Origin: Chelydra serpentina
Taxonomy: Eukaryota; Chordata; Testudines; Chelydridae
NCBI GenBank assembly: GCA_037349315.1
Contig: JBAIAC010000057.1
Coordinates: forward strand, 9,145,501 to 9,209,500
Direction of reading: 5' to 3'
Length of the DNA: 64,000 bases
Shown here: positions 1 through 10,329 of the stretch, in pieces
Position numbering within the stretch: the first letter of the stretch is position 1
Layout of the letters: every line of letters starts with the position of its first letter
Notes under the pieces: generated by a model
Seen by the model: only the letters and a program-made list of their open reading frames with translations
What the model was told of the DNA's origin: nothing
Databases searched by the model: none
Translations under genes and position numbers: made by a program

Positions 1-1420
1 ATCCCAGAAAGGTTTATGATATTTCACGTGTCTTTGGAATGTTCTGGAGGTCCTCATGAATTGGGAAGTTAAGGTTGGCCATGGTTCAACTGTACTCACA
101 AATTGCATGTGTCTCTCTGGATTTTGGGTGGGGATACATGTGCCAGAGTGGGCAACCTTGGGCAGGCGTTGATTTTAATGTTCCAGTTACAATTCTCATC
201 ATGGCATTAAGCTGTGCATATAGAGATTTGGCACACAAGCTGCCCACCCAGACTGGTGTGCAGTATTCAGCAGTGGAGTATGCCAATGCTAGAGTCGCTG
301 TTTGAAGTGTGTGCACATCAGCACCCCATGTTGTGTCCGTGAGTTTTCAAACAAGGCTCATTCTTGCTTTTACCTTTTCGCATATCTTTTCCAGATGGGC
401 TTTAAAAGCTCTTCTGTCCAAGTTCTTTGGATAGGGCTCATTTCAGACCTGCTGACTTGCAAAAAGTGATATTAAGTGTTTCTTGATGACTTTGTTGTTT
501 AGGTGAAAGAAAGGCTGTTGGGGCGGAGCTTCCAATATTGAAATATTGTGCCATTATCTTAAGGTCAATGGAGAGGGTGATGAGACCTTTGCCTGGTACC
601 GCAAGAGCGATGTCTGCATAAACAAACCTATGCAAAGTTGTGTCAGGTAAGTTACTAAAGTTGATGTTGAACAGTAAAAGAGTCAGCATGAATCCTTGAT
701 GTAGATTGTCACTGAGAGTGTGTTTTTTGCTGATCTGCCCATTCAGAAGAATGCAGTATTTTCTATTGCTCCACATTGTGGCCAGAAGTTGCATAGTGCT
801 ACAGCGCTTGATGGCCATAAATGCCTTGAGCGGTAGCCCATATCTCCATACCATATTGTAAGTGGCAGATAAATGTATCAGTGCTGTTGTGGTTTTTAGA
901 TTCCCGTGGAATCCAGTCTCAATATGAATAGTAATGGTGAGAACCTGGTCACAGCAACTATGTCCTGGCCTGAAACCAGCCCTTCAGCAGGATGACCTCA
1001 AAGATAGGGTTGAGACTGGCCAGTGAAAGGAGTGATATTGGGTAATAGCTGGTATTAACATTTGAAGAGTGTAGTGACTTATCACATCATACTAGCTTTT
1101 GGGGATCTTTCCCATTGAATGTATAGAAGTAAATAGGTCTATCAACCATGCTTGTCCATTTGTTCCCAAATTCTTGAGGAATTCAAGACAAATGTCATCC
1201 TTTCCAGCAGCTTTACCACTTTTAGTGATCATAAGTACCTTGTTTATTTCTTGCATAGTATATACGGAGGATAGCGGTGAAGTGGAGGGGCTTTCTTGGA
1301 TGTTTAGAAAGAGCTTCCTCTGAACCTAAGATGAAAACCATCACATGGTGCTCCTGGTAGATGTTACTGATTAATGCAATTAACTTTGTCAGAAGGCTAC
1401 TGGACATCAATTTGTGGATC
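1..1420 (-). pseudogene. Degenerate LINE reverse transcriptase (jockey/CR1-like non-LTR element), 3' end beyond window
   Basis: Read on the minus strand, this stretch holds scattered pieces of a non-LTR retrotransposon RT in the right order. Near 1130-1300 there is a segment resembling the finger region (EFLKNLG-like). At 438-854 there is the palm region, with LLNGQIS, a relic of the PQG motif (HQGFMLTLLLFNI) and VYADIALAV, a YADD box that has lost one aspartate. At 86-316 there is the thumb/C-terminal part with YSTAEYCTPVW and MRIVTG. Stops and frameshifts separate the pieces, so it cannot be active. The element would make RT for target-primed reverse transcription. Its exact clade cannot be set by eye. 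The 3' end lies to the left of the window. Confidence 0.75.
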
Positions 1421-2699
1421 TCCTGGTATGATTAGCAGTGTGACATTTGTGAGTGACTGTCCCCATCTATTGTAACACTATAAAATAAAGTCCCTGCAAA
1501 ACATCAGGAAAATTGTCTGCAATTTTTTTCCTGGTTTTCCTAGTTTTCTACTGGCTCATCTCTATCAAAACACAGCTATATCTATTGAGTGCTTTGCACA
1601 GGGATGTACGCCATGTGATATGCAAATAATTGAAGAGATGGAAGAAGGTTAATGGAAAATGAAAAATCAATAAGCAGTCCACTCTACATGTTTAAATAGT
1701 CTTTAATGCATTTTTCCCAAAAAACTTTATACTGGGGAAATCATATATATAATATCCTTTTTCCCCCCTCAAAGATCCCAAAACACTTTACAAATAACAC
1801 ATACAAAAATCACTTTGGCTACCGTGGAATTGCAGCCAGCTGTGGGTGGAACATGCCAGTTTAGGGCAGAAGTTCAGAATACTATACTGAACTGAGAATG
1901 CAGTGGAATTTAGGTAAACAGAATGCACTTACCCTAATTTGGGTTTGTCTAGAACTGCTGTTAAAGTTAAGCATGAAAAATGCTATGCGCTCTTTAATTA
2001 CCAGTTTTATGTTATGTGGAATAAGCGGGGTAGACAGGTAACACTCATAATGGTTTTAAAAATTATTACATTACATTAGGGACCACCTATGTTTAAAGGA
2101 AACCGACTACTGCATGAAAAATATGGGACAGCTTATTTTTAAAGGGCCAGCACCTTTATAATGTTTCAGTTGTACAGTATCACAGTATACAAGTATTTGA
2201 TGAAATACGGGACAAAGCATTCTGTACAGATTCAGAATGCATTACTTGGGCAACCAAATAACTCCCCTTCAAAGGTAGTCCCCCTATATGTGGTAGCTGC
2301 ATTGGTGGTAGAAAGGCCAAGAATTTAACTGGCCAAAAGATGTAAGTACTCCTAGCTGTAGGGGTGGGTAGTCCTTCCCCATAGATTTAGGTTGCATTAA
2401 CTGGCACTTGCATTGCCTCATTGATACTTACCTCGACAGTTCAATTTCCCCCTTTGCCTGGCAAGGAGCTGAGTGCCCTCACTACTGGACTATAGAGTGA
2501 TTCACTCTCTGGTGCAATTAATATTTAATAATTTAATTAAAGTGAAACGGCTTCAACAGAGAGTCTGAGGGAGACCTACATCAGAATATCCTATAGTCCG
2601 GTGGTCACTGTTTTGTGTGGAGTTAGATGTGCTCTGAGCATGCCTACAAGACAGAAATGTAGGTGGAGGAATGCATATCTTCACCTGGTTTGTGGATCG
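1421..2699. other. Intergenic stretch with no recognised gene
   Basis: AT-rich DNA with only short chance ORFs. I see no splice-bounded coding segment and no clear repeat family. Confidence 0.5.
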
Positions 2700-3219
2700 C
2701 ACTAGGGCAGAGATAGTCAATTATTTTTTCTCAAGGTCCAAATTTCTTGGTCAAGGTACAGTCAAGGTCCGGAATGCAGAGAAACATTTTTCATACTGCA
2801 AGTGCCCCTGTTCAACAAACACCTAAAGTGCTGTGTAATATACCCAGAGCCTATTGCAGGAGTAGTCAATAAGCGAACCATGGGCCAAATCCAGACTGCC
2901 AGAGGCTTTTGACCGGATCATGAAACTCCGGACAGCTGTGTACAGTTAGTGGGGGCAGCTAATGCAGATAGAGGAGTGACTGGCTGCATGCTGGCGGGTT
3001 TTGGGGAGCTGGTGCCCCCTCCCCCGTTATAAGTCAGCCTCAGGCACCAGCTGCCCAAAGCCCGCCAGCACACAGCCAGTCACTCCTCTACCTGCGCTAG
3101 ACCTCCCCCACCCCAGCACTAACTGGCCACAGTCCCCCAGCAGTTTCACAGTCCAGTCAAACGCCTCTGGTGGTTCAGATTTGGCCCACAGTCCGCCTGT
3201 TGACTACCTTGCACTAGGG
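2700..3219. mobile_element. Composite non-autonomous hAT-like element with 8-bp TSD
   Basis: The element proper is 2708-3211, flanked by perfect 8-bp direct repeats CACTAGGG at 2700-2707 and 3212-3219. The left end is CAGAGATAGTCAATT; the right end reads CAAGGTAGTCAACAGG on the opposite strand, so the ends are inverted repeats around GTAGTCAA. An 8-bp TSD with CA-starting termini is typical of hAT transposons. A second terminus-like sequence, CAGGAGTAGTCAATAAGCG, lies inside at 2857, and the inner part (about 2930-3110) folds back on itself. There is no transposase. It was probably mobilised in trans. Confidence 0.75.
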
Positions 3220-3279
3220 CTTAAGCGACCAGATGCCTAGAGGGAGGTTGCAGTGCACTTGCCCAGAAGCAGAAACTTA

Positions 3280-3415
3280 GGGGCCTATGGAACTTTTATG
3301 GCAGAAATTTAGGCTCCAAATGAATTTAGGCGCCTAGAGATTAGGCAGCAGCCAAGTAGGGGTTTTGTGGATCTCAGTGGTGCCTAAGGCTCTGTGTGGA
3401 TCTGGGCCTATATGG
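3280..3415. repeat. Old dispersed 'TTAGGCGCCTA' repeat
   Basis: Contains ATTTAGGCGCCTAGA and GGTGCCTAAGG, resembling an old dispersed sauropsid repeat with inverted TTAGGC/GCCTAA blocks. No ends or target duplication could be fixed. Confidence 0.35.
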
Positions 3416-3539
3416 AAAAAAACTTTAGGAAGAATGAGTTTGGAAGGGTCTCTTGCCTGAACTGAGGGGCAAGGTAGTAAGAGCCTGGTGCTGTCTTTTA
3501 TTGACTTCTGGCTATGAGGAATTGTTTAGGGTGCTCAAA

Positions 3540-3800
3540 AGTGATATAACTGGGAGCAACATGGTGGAATAAGGAAGAGAAATTAGGCTGAATAGGACAA
3601 AAAACTTCCTGTTGGTGAGATCTATTCAAATGGAATAATCTCCCCAAGGGAAATAGTTGAAACCTTATTATTTTGGATGCTTAAAATTAGACTGGAGAAA
3701 GCAATAGAAAACTTAGCATAAGCAACAATCTTGCAATGGCCGGGGGATGACATCAATGTGACCTAATAGGTCTTTTCCTTCTCTAACTTCTACTAAGTCA
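3540..3800 (+). mobile_element. CR1 LINE 3'-end fragment
   Basis: Shows CR1 3' UTR landmarks in order: AAACTTCCTG, GGAATAATCTCCCCAAGGGAA, AATTAGACTGGA and GACCTAATAGGTCTTTTCC near the end. It is 5' truncated, as usual for CR1, and non-coding. Confidence 0.8.
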
Positions 3801-4005
3801 GGGTTCAAGAAGTCATTTCGCCATCTGGACTAGTCCTTCAAAACCAGACTTTAGGGCTGGTTTCCCCTTCTAAATGATTATTTTGTCGCCTACCGTTACA
3901 GCATCTTCCATTATTCAACTGATCTTACTCAGTTTATCTTGGGGTTTCTAACTGAAATTTTCCCTGGAGCAACAGTTTTCAGATCTAAATTCTTCTAGTC
4001 ATTTT

Positions 4006-4049
4006 CATTGTGCTGTACCCCTCTTTTACAAGAGGGGTACAGCACAATG
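4006..4049. repeat. Perfect 20-bp inverted repeat with 4-nt loop
   Basis: Arm 4006-4025 (CATTGTGCTGTACCCCTCTT) is the exact reverse complement of 4030-4049, around the loop TTAC at 4026-4029. No similar sequence was seen elsewhere in the window. At 44 nt it is shorter than a typical pre-miRNA. Confidence 0.95.
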
Positions 4050-4214
4050 GTCACAGATGAGACAAGACAGCAGTTACCTCTAGGCAAGAGTTACTAATCT
4101 AGCTCCACTAATACAGACAGTAAGAGATAGGCATAGGAGAGGCCATTATTCTAACAACATGGCATCTCTTGGTGCTTAATGCTGGTGCAGATGAATGTGA
4201 TATAAGCATAAGGA

Positions 4215-4345
4215 TGCTAAACCCATGGCTTGTAAACCCAGCCCTAGCACCAACTGCGTTTGTGTCCTTCAGCAATTAATTTAACCTCTACCTCAATTTT
4301 TTCCTCTCTAAAGTGGAGATAATACCAAAGATTTTTAAATTGTAT
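4215..4345 (+). mobile_element. MIR-like CORE-SINE relic
   Basis: The layout follows MIR: '...CAGCCCTAGCACCAACTGCG...TCCTTCAGCAATTAATTTAACCTCTACCTCAATTT...AAAGTGGAGATAATACC', matching the tract 'tgaccttgggcaagtcacttaacctct...cctcagtttcc...aaatgggg'. Strongly diverged and non-coding. Confidence 0.5.
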
Positions 4346-4349
4346 TGGC

Positions 4350-4979
4350 TGTTCAGTGGCCTATGTGAAATGATTTTGTTGGGTCTCGGCCTGGTTCTTA
4401 ATGCACAAGTGTCCCTGTCACTATAATTAGCCTCTTCACAGAGGCACAGAATTGAATGGGCCATAGGGACTCAATGAACACCACTCACCCCTAAAAGTGT
4501 GAACATCCCTGCAAGTCAGGTTTGAAGCATGCTGCCAGGGTAGCACTGTGTTTGGCAAGCTCAGGACAGTCCCACAGGATTCAGGGTTGTATTATGCAGT
4601 GCTACTCTTCTCGTTAGCAGCACTTTTGATTAAGAGACGATTCCCCCCTTCACCATATGGTGGCACCACCAGCAAACATAAAATCAATACTGTACTTGGA
4701 ACCATGTGTCACAAGCTGGGACACTGACAACCTGTAACAGTCTGTGCCTGTCAACAAACAGGTGTTTCCAAACCATTTTAATAACAAAAACTAACGTGTG
4801 TTCCTTTAGGATGGAGAAAGGGAATTCTCTGGAATGCGCTAATATTCTCCTTTGTGCTAATGTTCTTCCGACCTGAAAAGAGCAGAATCATGCAATTGGT
4901 CACTTAAGCAACATGAGGCTCCCTTAAGAGCCTGGTGGTCTCTCTATCTAAGGTACTTATATGGCTTTCATTGCCACAA
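4350..4979. other. Intergenic stretch, nothing recognised
   Basis: Unique-looking DNA without coding signal or a recognised repeat. Confidence 0.45.
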
Positions 4980-5150
4980 GATCTGAGCACCTCAAAATCT
5001 TAATTTATCCTCACAACACACATGTGAAGTAGGGAAGTGCAAGACCTTCGTTCAGGCTTCTAAATTCACGTAGGTAGTCTGTGGTGGAGTAAATAATTGA
5101 ATCCAGGTCTCCCAAGGCCTAGGCTAGAACCTGAAGCACTGGATCAACCT
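4980..5150 (-). mobile_element. MIR-like SINE relic, minus orientation
   Basis: Contains CTCACAACACACATGTGAAGTAG and TTGAATCCAGGTCTCCCAAGGC, the reverse complement of MIR-type 'gaggtaggt...' and 'gggttcgaatcc' blocks. Old and partial. Confidence 0.5.
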
Positions 5151-5579
5151 TCTTGAAGAGTTGTTACAGCTGCTATCAGAGCTATCCCAGGAATCTGGGT
5201 CCAACCTGAGAACCCTCGTCATCCTTATCTGTCCTCAATTAGCAGGGGATTCCTTATTTCAGACCCAAAATTAAATTGCTATCCGCATGCCTAATATTAT
5301 CCCGCTTTTATTAGCATAAAATTATTTTGTCAGTATGGCTAAATCATGAAATTGAGTTTATAGTATAAATCACATTATCTAAACCTCACTTCACTGCAAG
5401 CTTCCTCCACTTATTATTGTGTTCCCTCCCTTTTCTACCCAACCAGCCCATCCCAAATATTTTGTGTGTGTTTGCTTTCTCTCCAGTTTCTTTCACAGTA
5501 TAAATGCACTGCAGGATGTTAAGACTTGTCCCAGTTCATAAGGCACATTAAATTCTGATTGAATCAAGTTTTCTGATAC

Positions 5580-5965
5580 TTGGAAGGCTTAGATTTTTAT
5601 TAGTAAATGTTGATTTCACCATACACACACGAACCGACGAAAAGATATTTCCATCAATAATCAAAATTTATAGATAGTAAGAAAAATGCTGCTTGAGAAC
5701 TTAGAGTTTAATGTAAGGATATTTACTTTGTATATTTTGGCATGTAATATTGAAAATTTGTGTTTTAACAGTGTATACAGTTTATACAGCTTTAAATTTT
5801 TTAAATCTCAATTTCTACCATTATTAAAAAACTATTGTCTGACCCCCAATAATTTCCTACAGCTGTGAAAATTGAAATAAAGAAAAGTATTTTAAAAAGC
5901 TTAAAAATAACCATTTATATTATTCATTGAAATTTTTATAAAAAAAGAATTCTGCCAAGCCTATT
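5580..5965 (+). repeat. Unclassified dispersed repeat, copy A
   Basis: About 385 bp of AT-rich sequence that matches 27745-28135 along its whole length. Shared blocks include TTAGATTTTTAT near the start, ATATTTCCATCAATA, TTGAGAACTTAG, AAGGATATTTACT and TTCTGCC near the end. The single ORF inside (5686-5868) is not conserved in the other copy, so I do not call a protein. I could not find terminal repeats or target duplications. Confidence 0.8.
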
Positions 5966-6235
5966 TAAAACTCAGCGTCTGTCAGAAAATATACTTACTT
6001 TTGTGGGTGTGTGCGCCAATCTGCTTTGGACTTCCAGAAAACTAGCTTCTTCCCCAAGCAAAGTCAAAGTGTAGTTCTGCCCCAAAGCATTTACAATTAA
6101 AATTAAACTATGCGCCAATCCAGCATGGCCTAGTTCAAAGCAGACCATTTCCTGAAAGCTGTTTTTGGATTTCAGCTCCTAGAAGGTCTTCAAGACGGCA
6201 GTGAATTTATAAACTGTTAAAATTAAATGAAAAAT

Positions 6236-6575
6236 AAATAGAGACAAGATGGGTGAGGTTATATCTTTTATTGGACCAACTTTTGTTGGTGAGAGAAACA
6301 AGCTTTTGAACCACACAGAGCTCTTCAGGTCTGGGAAAGGTACTCCCACCTTGCCTTTAGCTGAGATGCTCCAACAGATTGTTTAGCATAAGTAGCTAGC
6401 ACATACTGTAATGGACTATTCAAGGTAGAGTGGCCCATTAACACCTCTGCAGGCATAGCACAAAAAGACAGGGTTAGTGGGATACAGATTGTTGTAATAA
6501 GCCGTAAATCCAGTGTCCCTGTTCAGTCTATGATTCATTTGAAGTTGTTAGTGACAAGGTGTGCAGCAGAATTCG
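6236..6575 (-). mobile_element. Penelope-like element, 3'-end fragment
   Basis: Nearly collinear with 52590-52900, which adjoins the Penelope coding remnant. Shared landmarks are GAGACAAG.TGGGTGAG, CTACACAGAGCT-like, GGACTATTCAAGGTA.AGTGG, CATTAACACCTCTGCAG and GATTGTTGTAATAAGCC. The parent coding strand is minus, so this copy is placed on minus. No coding sequence remains. Confidence 0.65.
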
Positions 6576-7156
6576 CAGGGGCCACGACATGAATGCTTCT
6601 GTTATGACGCACTGAAATAGATCTGGGATAGCTTACATAATGCCCTGCTAACAACAGGGGTTGCCTGGACCCAGATCTTGAAGGTAAAAAGCCCCAATGT
6701 CATCACGTTCCTTATCACACAATGTTTATGCTCAGCACCAGGTTTGTGCGCACACTGCCTGCGTGCACCGGAGCAGGGAACAGTGGGATGATTTATTCCC
6801 TAAGGCATTGAATTCCAACCCAGATATGGAGCAATTGAAAGCTGAACACTGAACAGGTAGCTCACTTCATTACACAACCGGATACACATGCAGGCAGAAC
6901 AGATACTTCTTTGCCCTGGGCTTTTGTCCAGTCACGCCCACTGGGTATGGGCACATCCCCCATCAGCAATCCTCACACACACAATTTTGCTTATGTAGGT
7001 AGGTTGTAATATCAGCTTCTCCTCACAAACAGGATACTTTACAGTGCTGTCCCCACAAAAACACTCTGGTTCTGCATTCCTGTTGCAGCCCTTCTGGATG
7101 TGAGATACAATCCCCATCCCGCACAAAGGCAGATCCCAAGCTGTTGAAGTGGGTGA
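6576..7156. other. Intergenic stretch, nothing recognised
   Basis: No gene or clear repeat. The short minus-strand ORF at 6932-7165 shows no recognisable family. Confidence 0.4.
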
Positions 7157-7333
7157 CAGAATCACAGAATATCAGGGTTGGAAGAGACCTTAGGAGGTCA
7201 TCTAGTCCAACCCCCTGCTCAAAGCAGGACCAATCCCCAATTTTTGGCCCAGAATCCTAAATGGCCCCCTCAAGGATTGAACTCACAACCCTGGGTTTAG
7301 CAGGCCAATGCTCAAACCACTGACGCTGCTAAC
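7157..7333 (-). mobile_element. Cryptodiran tRNA-Lys-derived SINE (tortoise pol III SINE)
   Basis: Reading the minus strand, a tRNA-like head carries a disturbed A box (TCAGTGGTTTGAGCATTGG) and a clear B box (GGTTGTGAGTTCAATCC), followed by a short body and a 3' tail (CTTTGAGCAGGGGGTTGGAC ... TTCTGTGATTCTGT). The tail is the same as the CR1 3' end found at 50790-51140. Tail sharing lets the SINE borrow CR1 reverse transcriptase; this was described for tortoise SINEs and points to a cryptodiran turtle. The 5' head has a few extra bases in the A box. It directly abuts the truncated DIRS element. Confidence 0.88.
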
Positions 7334-7374
7334 CAGTGGGAGAGGCAAGGCTTTCAGGGCCCTTCCCCCAAGAA

Positions 7375-8242
7375 TAGGGATGCTAAAAAACTAGACCTAT
7401 TTGGGCGAAAGGTGTACTCAACAGGGGGACGACAACTCCGAGTATCTAACCAGCAGGCCATCGTCAGCAGGTACTCCTACAATACCTGCCCAGTGGTGGC
7501 TAACTTCACGGAATTACTCCCCTCGGACTCCCGTACCGAATTTTCGGCTTTGGTCAAGGAGGGGAGACTGATCTCCAGGGTGTCCCTGCAGGTAGCACTT
7601 GATGGGGCAGATGCTGCCACCAGGGTTATGGCCACAGGAGTGGCCATGACAAGGGGCTCATGGCTCCAGGTTTCTGGTCTCCCCTATGAGGTCCAGCAGA
7701 CCATACAAGACCTGCCTTTTGAGCGTGAGACTCTTTTTTTTGGAGAAAACGGGCAAGAGGCTAAACAGCCTAAAGGACTCCAGAGCCACCCTCAGGTCCC
7801 TGGGCCTCTACACACCATTAACGCAGTAGAGACACTTCCGTCCACGGCCTCCTCAGTGGTTCAGTCACCAGAACCGCCAGGATGGTTCCAGAAGGAGGAA
7901 CAGGATCGACAGGAGAAGGCCGCATCAACCCTCTGGCCAGGGCTCGGGACAACCCAAGCTGTCTTCAGGGCCCATACTGACCTTTTGAAGGCACAGTCGA
8001 GGACGGTATACCACACCAAAGATTGGACCACCCCGCCTTACCTTCTCATTCTGACTATCGTCTTTCTACTGTGCATGGTCCCGTATCACCTCAGATCGCT
8101 GGGTGCTCCGCACGGTAAAGAGGACATACTCCATCCAATTCTGTGCCCTCCCGCCCTTCCCATCCCCCTTCCCTATCCCTCTTCAGGGACTCTTCTCATG
8201 AGCAACTCCTTATCCAGGACGTGCAGTTGCTCCTATCTCTAG
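7375..8242 (+). pseudogene. DIRS gag-like ORF remnant
   Basis: An open frame from about 7375 gives AKKLDLFGRKVYSTGG, then SNQQAIVSRYSYNT and FTELLPSDSRTEF, then a block around VALDGADAATRVMATG. This resembles the C-terminal part of the gag-like first ORF of vertebrate DIRS elements, thought to form the particle. The annotated ATG at 7412 is internal. The true N-terminus is lost with the 5' truncation. After about 7740 a run of T (TTTTTTTGG) marks a probable frameshift, and the downstream residues no longer look like gag. Confidence 0.7.
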
Positions 8243-8273
8243 GGCAGAGGAGGAGGTTCCTCAGGAGCACAGG

Positions 8274-8860
8274 GGCAAGGGCTTTTATTCACGGTATTTC
8301 CTAATACCGAAAGATAAAGGCAGCTTCTGGCCCATCCTAGACCTGCGAGAACTCAATAAGTTCGTGAAGAAACTCAAGGTCTGCATGGTCTCGTTGGCTC
8401 CATCATCACCTCACTGGATCCAGCAGACTGGTATGCTGCCCTCGACTTTAAGGACGCTTACTTGTCATCACTCAGCCCCACAGGAAGTACCTCAGGTTTG
8501 TGATGAACAATACCCACTACCAATGTACAGTCCTTCCATTCAGCCAGTCAGCAGCACCTCGAGTCTTCACCAACTGCATGGCAGTCGTCGCTGCGTTCCT
8601 GCTCAGGCACCAGGTACAGATGTTTCCGTATCTTGACGACTGGCTGATCAAGGGCCACTCCAGCACCCAAGTGGAAGCTCAAGTCAAATTCATCAGAGCC
8701 ACTTGGACAGTCTGGGTCTCCTAAACGAAGCAAAATCGACTCAGTCCCACATTCAGAGGATAGAGTTTATTGGGGCAGTACTGGACTCGACCCAAGCCAG
8801 GGCATACCGGCTGCTGGAAGCGAGGTTCCAGATCCTGGCCGGTATCATTTGAGGTCTCAG
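8274..8860 (+). pseudogene. DIRS reverse transcriptase remnant (YLDDWL present)
   Basis: From 8274 the + strand reads GKGFYSRYFLIPKDKG, then WPILDLRELNKFVKKLK, the RT finger/palm start. A frameshift follows, then LDFKDAY near 8445 and, in the frame starting at 8500, MNNTHYQCTVLPFSQS and VFPYLDDWL-like residues (FPYLDDWLIKG) with the YLDD codons at 8629-8640. These aspartates would bind the catalytic metals. At least two frame changes break the ORF, so this RT is inactive although its catalytic box survives. About 60 nt downstream the frame ends. Confidence 0.85.
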
Positions 8861-9089
8861 ACAGTTTCCCACCACCACCGCAAGAAAATGCCTAAAGCTT
8901 CTGGGACACATGGCTGCCTGTATTTAGGTGGTGCAGCATGCCAGACTCAGGCTCCACCCGCTCCAGTCATGGTTATCATCAGTGTATCGACCAGCCTGAC
9001 ACAGCTGGGACCTCGACTCCCTCCTGTGGTGGCTCGACCCTCAGGAGGTAGGCTCAGGGGTCCCCTTTGCCAGTCCACAGCCATCTCTT

Positions 9090-9790
9090 TCGCTAGTGAC
9101 GGATGCATCAGACTTGGTCTGGGGAGCACATCTAGGAGACCGCAGAACTCAGGGTCTCTGGTCTCAGGCAGATCTGGCTTTCCACTTCAATGTCAGAGAG
9201 CCGAGAGCAGTGCGCCTGGCGTGCTAGACCTTCCAGGCCTTCTTAACGGGACAATGTGTATCAATTATGATGGACAATACCACAGCCAGGGCCATCCTTA
9301 CCCATAGGCAAAGTAGGCAGCTGCGTAGGGCACCAGGAGATTTGGGGCACCAAACTTCCTGGTGCCCTGCGCAGCTGTGTGCTGCTCCACTCTTCCCCAG
9401 GGCCCCTGCCCCTGCTCTGCCCCGCCCCACCTCTTCCCTTCCCCCAGCTCCCCCCCAGCCCTGCCCCCACTCCCCTGAGCTCTGCAGCAGGGCCAGGCCT
9501 GCACTCACCGGCGGCAGGAAGTGCAGCGACCCGGCCCCAGCTGCGCCGCTGGTGAGTACTGGGGGGTGGTTCCCCTCTGTCCCCCAAGCCAGCCCCCCCG
9601 CTACTCCCCCACCACGGAGGCTTGCCCTTTCCCCCCACCCCCCGCAGAGGCCTGGGACACCACCCCCCAGAGGGGGCTGCATAGGGCCCCAGAATAGCTA
9701 GGGATGGCCCTGACCACAGCAATGTTCTATATCAACAAATGGGGATGCACGCTCCTCTCCCCTGTGCCAGGAAGCCCTCATGCTCTGGGA
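9090..9790 (+). pseudogene. DIRS RNase H-like region, split by a hAT insertion
   Basis: Before the insertion the + strand reads VTDASDLVWGAHL near 9095-9135 and SIMMDNTTAR near 9260-9300, typical of the RNase H-like domain after DIRS RT. The downstream continuation ATMFYINKWG (about 9717-9750) follows the 426-bp hAT element at 9287-9712. RNase H would degrade the RNA template during reverse transcription. Insertion plus stops make it non-functional. Confidence 0.75.
9279..9720. mobile_element. hAT-like non-autonomous element inside DIRS
   Basis: The element is 9287-9712, flanked by perfect 8-bp duplications ACCACAGC at 9279-9286 and 9713-9720. Its termini are CAGGGCCATCC and GGATGGCCCTG. The GC-rich interior has no transposase; the long ORFs across it on both strands come from base composition. 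It lies within the RNase H region of the DIRS element, so it inserted after that element arrived. Confidence 0.9.
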
Positions 9791-10329
9791 CTTCTGTGTA
9801 GAACATTCAATACACCTACAAGTGTCATACCTCCCCGAGGTACAGAACGAGCTGGCGGACCACCTCAGCAGGTCGTTTCATGGCCACTAGTGGTCCCTTC
9901 ACCCGAACATCGCGATTTCAATCTTCCAAAGGTGGGGCTTTCCCCAGATAGACCTATTCGCCATGTGACACAACAGGAAGTGCGATCAGTTCTGCTCCTT
10001 CCAAAATCACAGCCCAGGCTCCTGCGCGGACGCGTTCCTCCTCCCTTGGGGAGGTGGTGTCCTATACGCCTTTCTGCTCATACCGCTCATTCACAAGGTA
10101 CTCCTCAAGATCTGGAGGGAACGTGCTCAGGTCATATTGATAGCTCCAGTCTGGCCCCACCAGCACTGGTACACGTCTCTCCTAGACATGTCTGTAGAAG
10201 CCCCGATCACCCTGCCGCTCTTCACGGACTTTCTGACACAAGATCACGGTTGTCTCCAACATCTGAACCTCGGATCGCTGCACCTCACGGCGTGGAAGCT
10301 CCATGGTTGAACCCGATGGAGCTTTCCTG

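Noticed and set aside
9224..9722. Long overlapping ORFs on both strands (up to 153 codons)
   Set aside because: They lie inside the GC-rich hAT element 9287-9712. Stops are rare there on both strands because of composition, and no motif is present.
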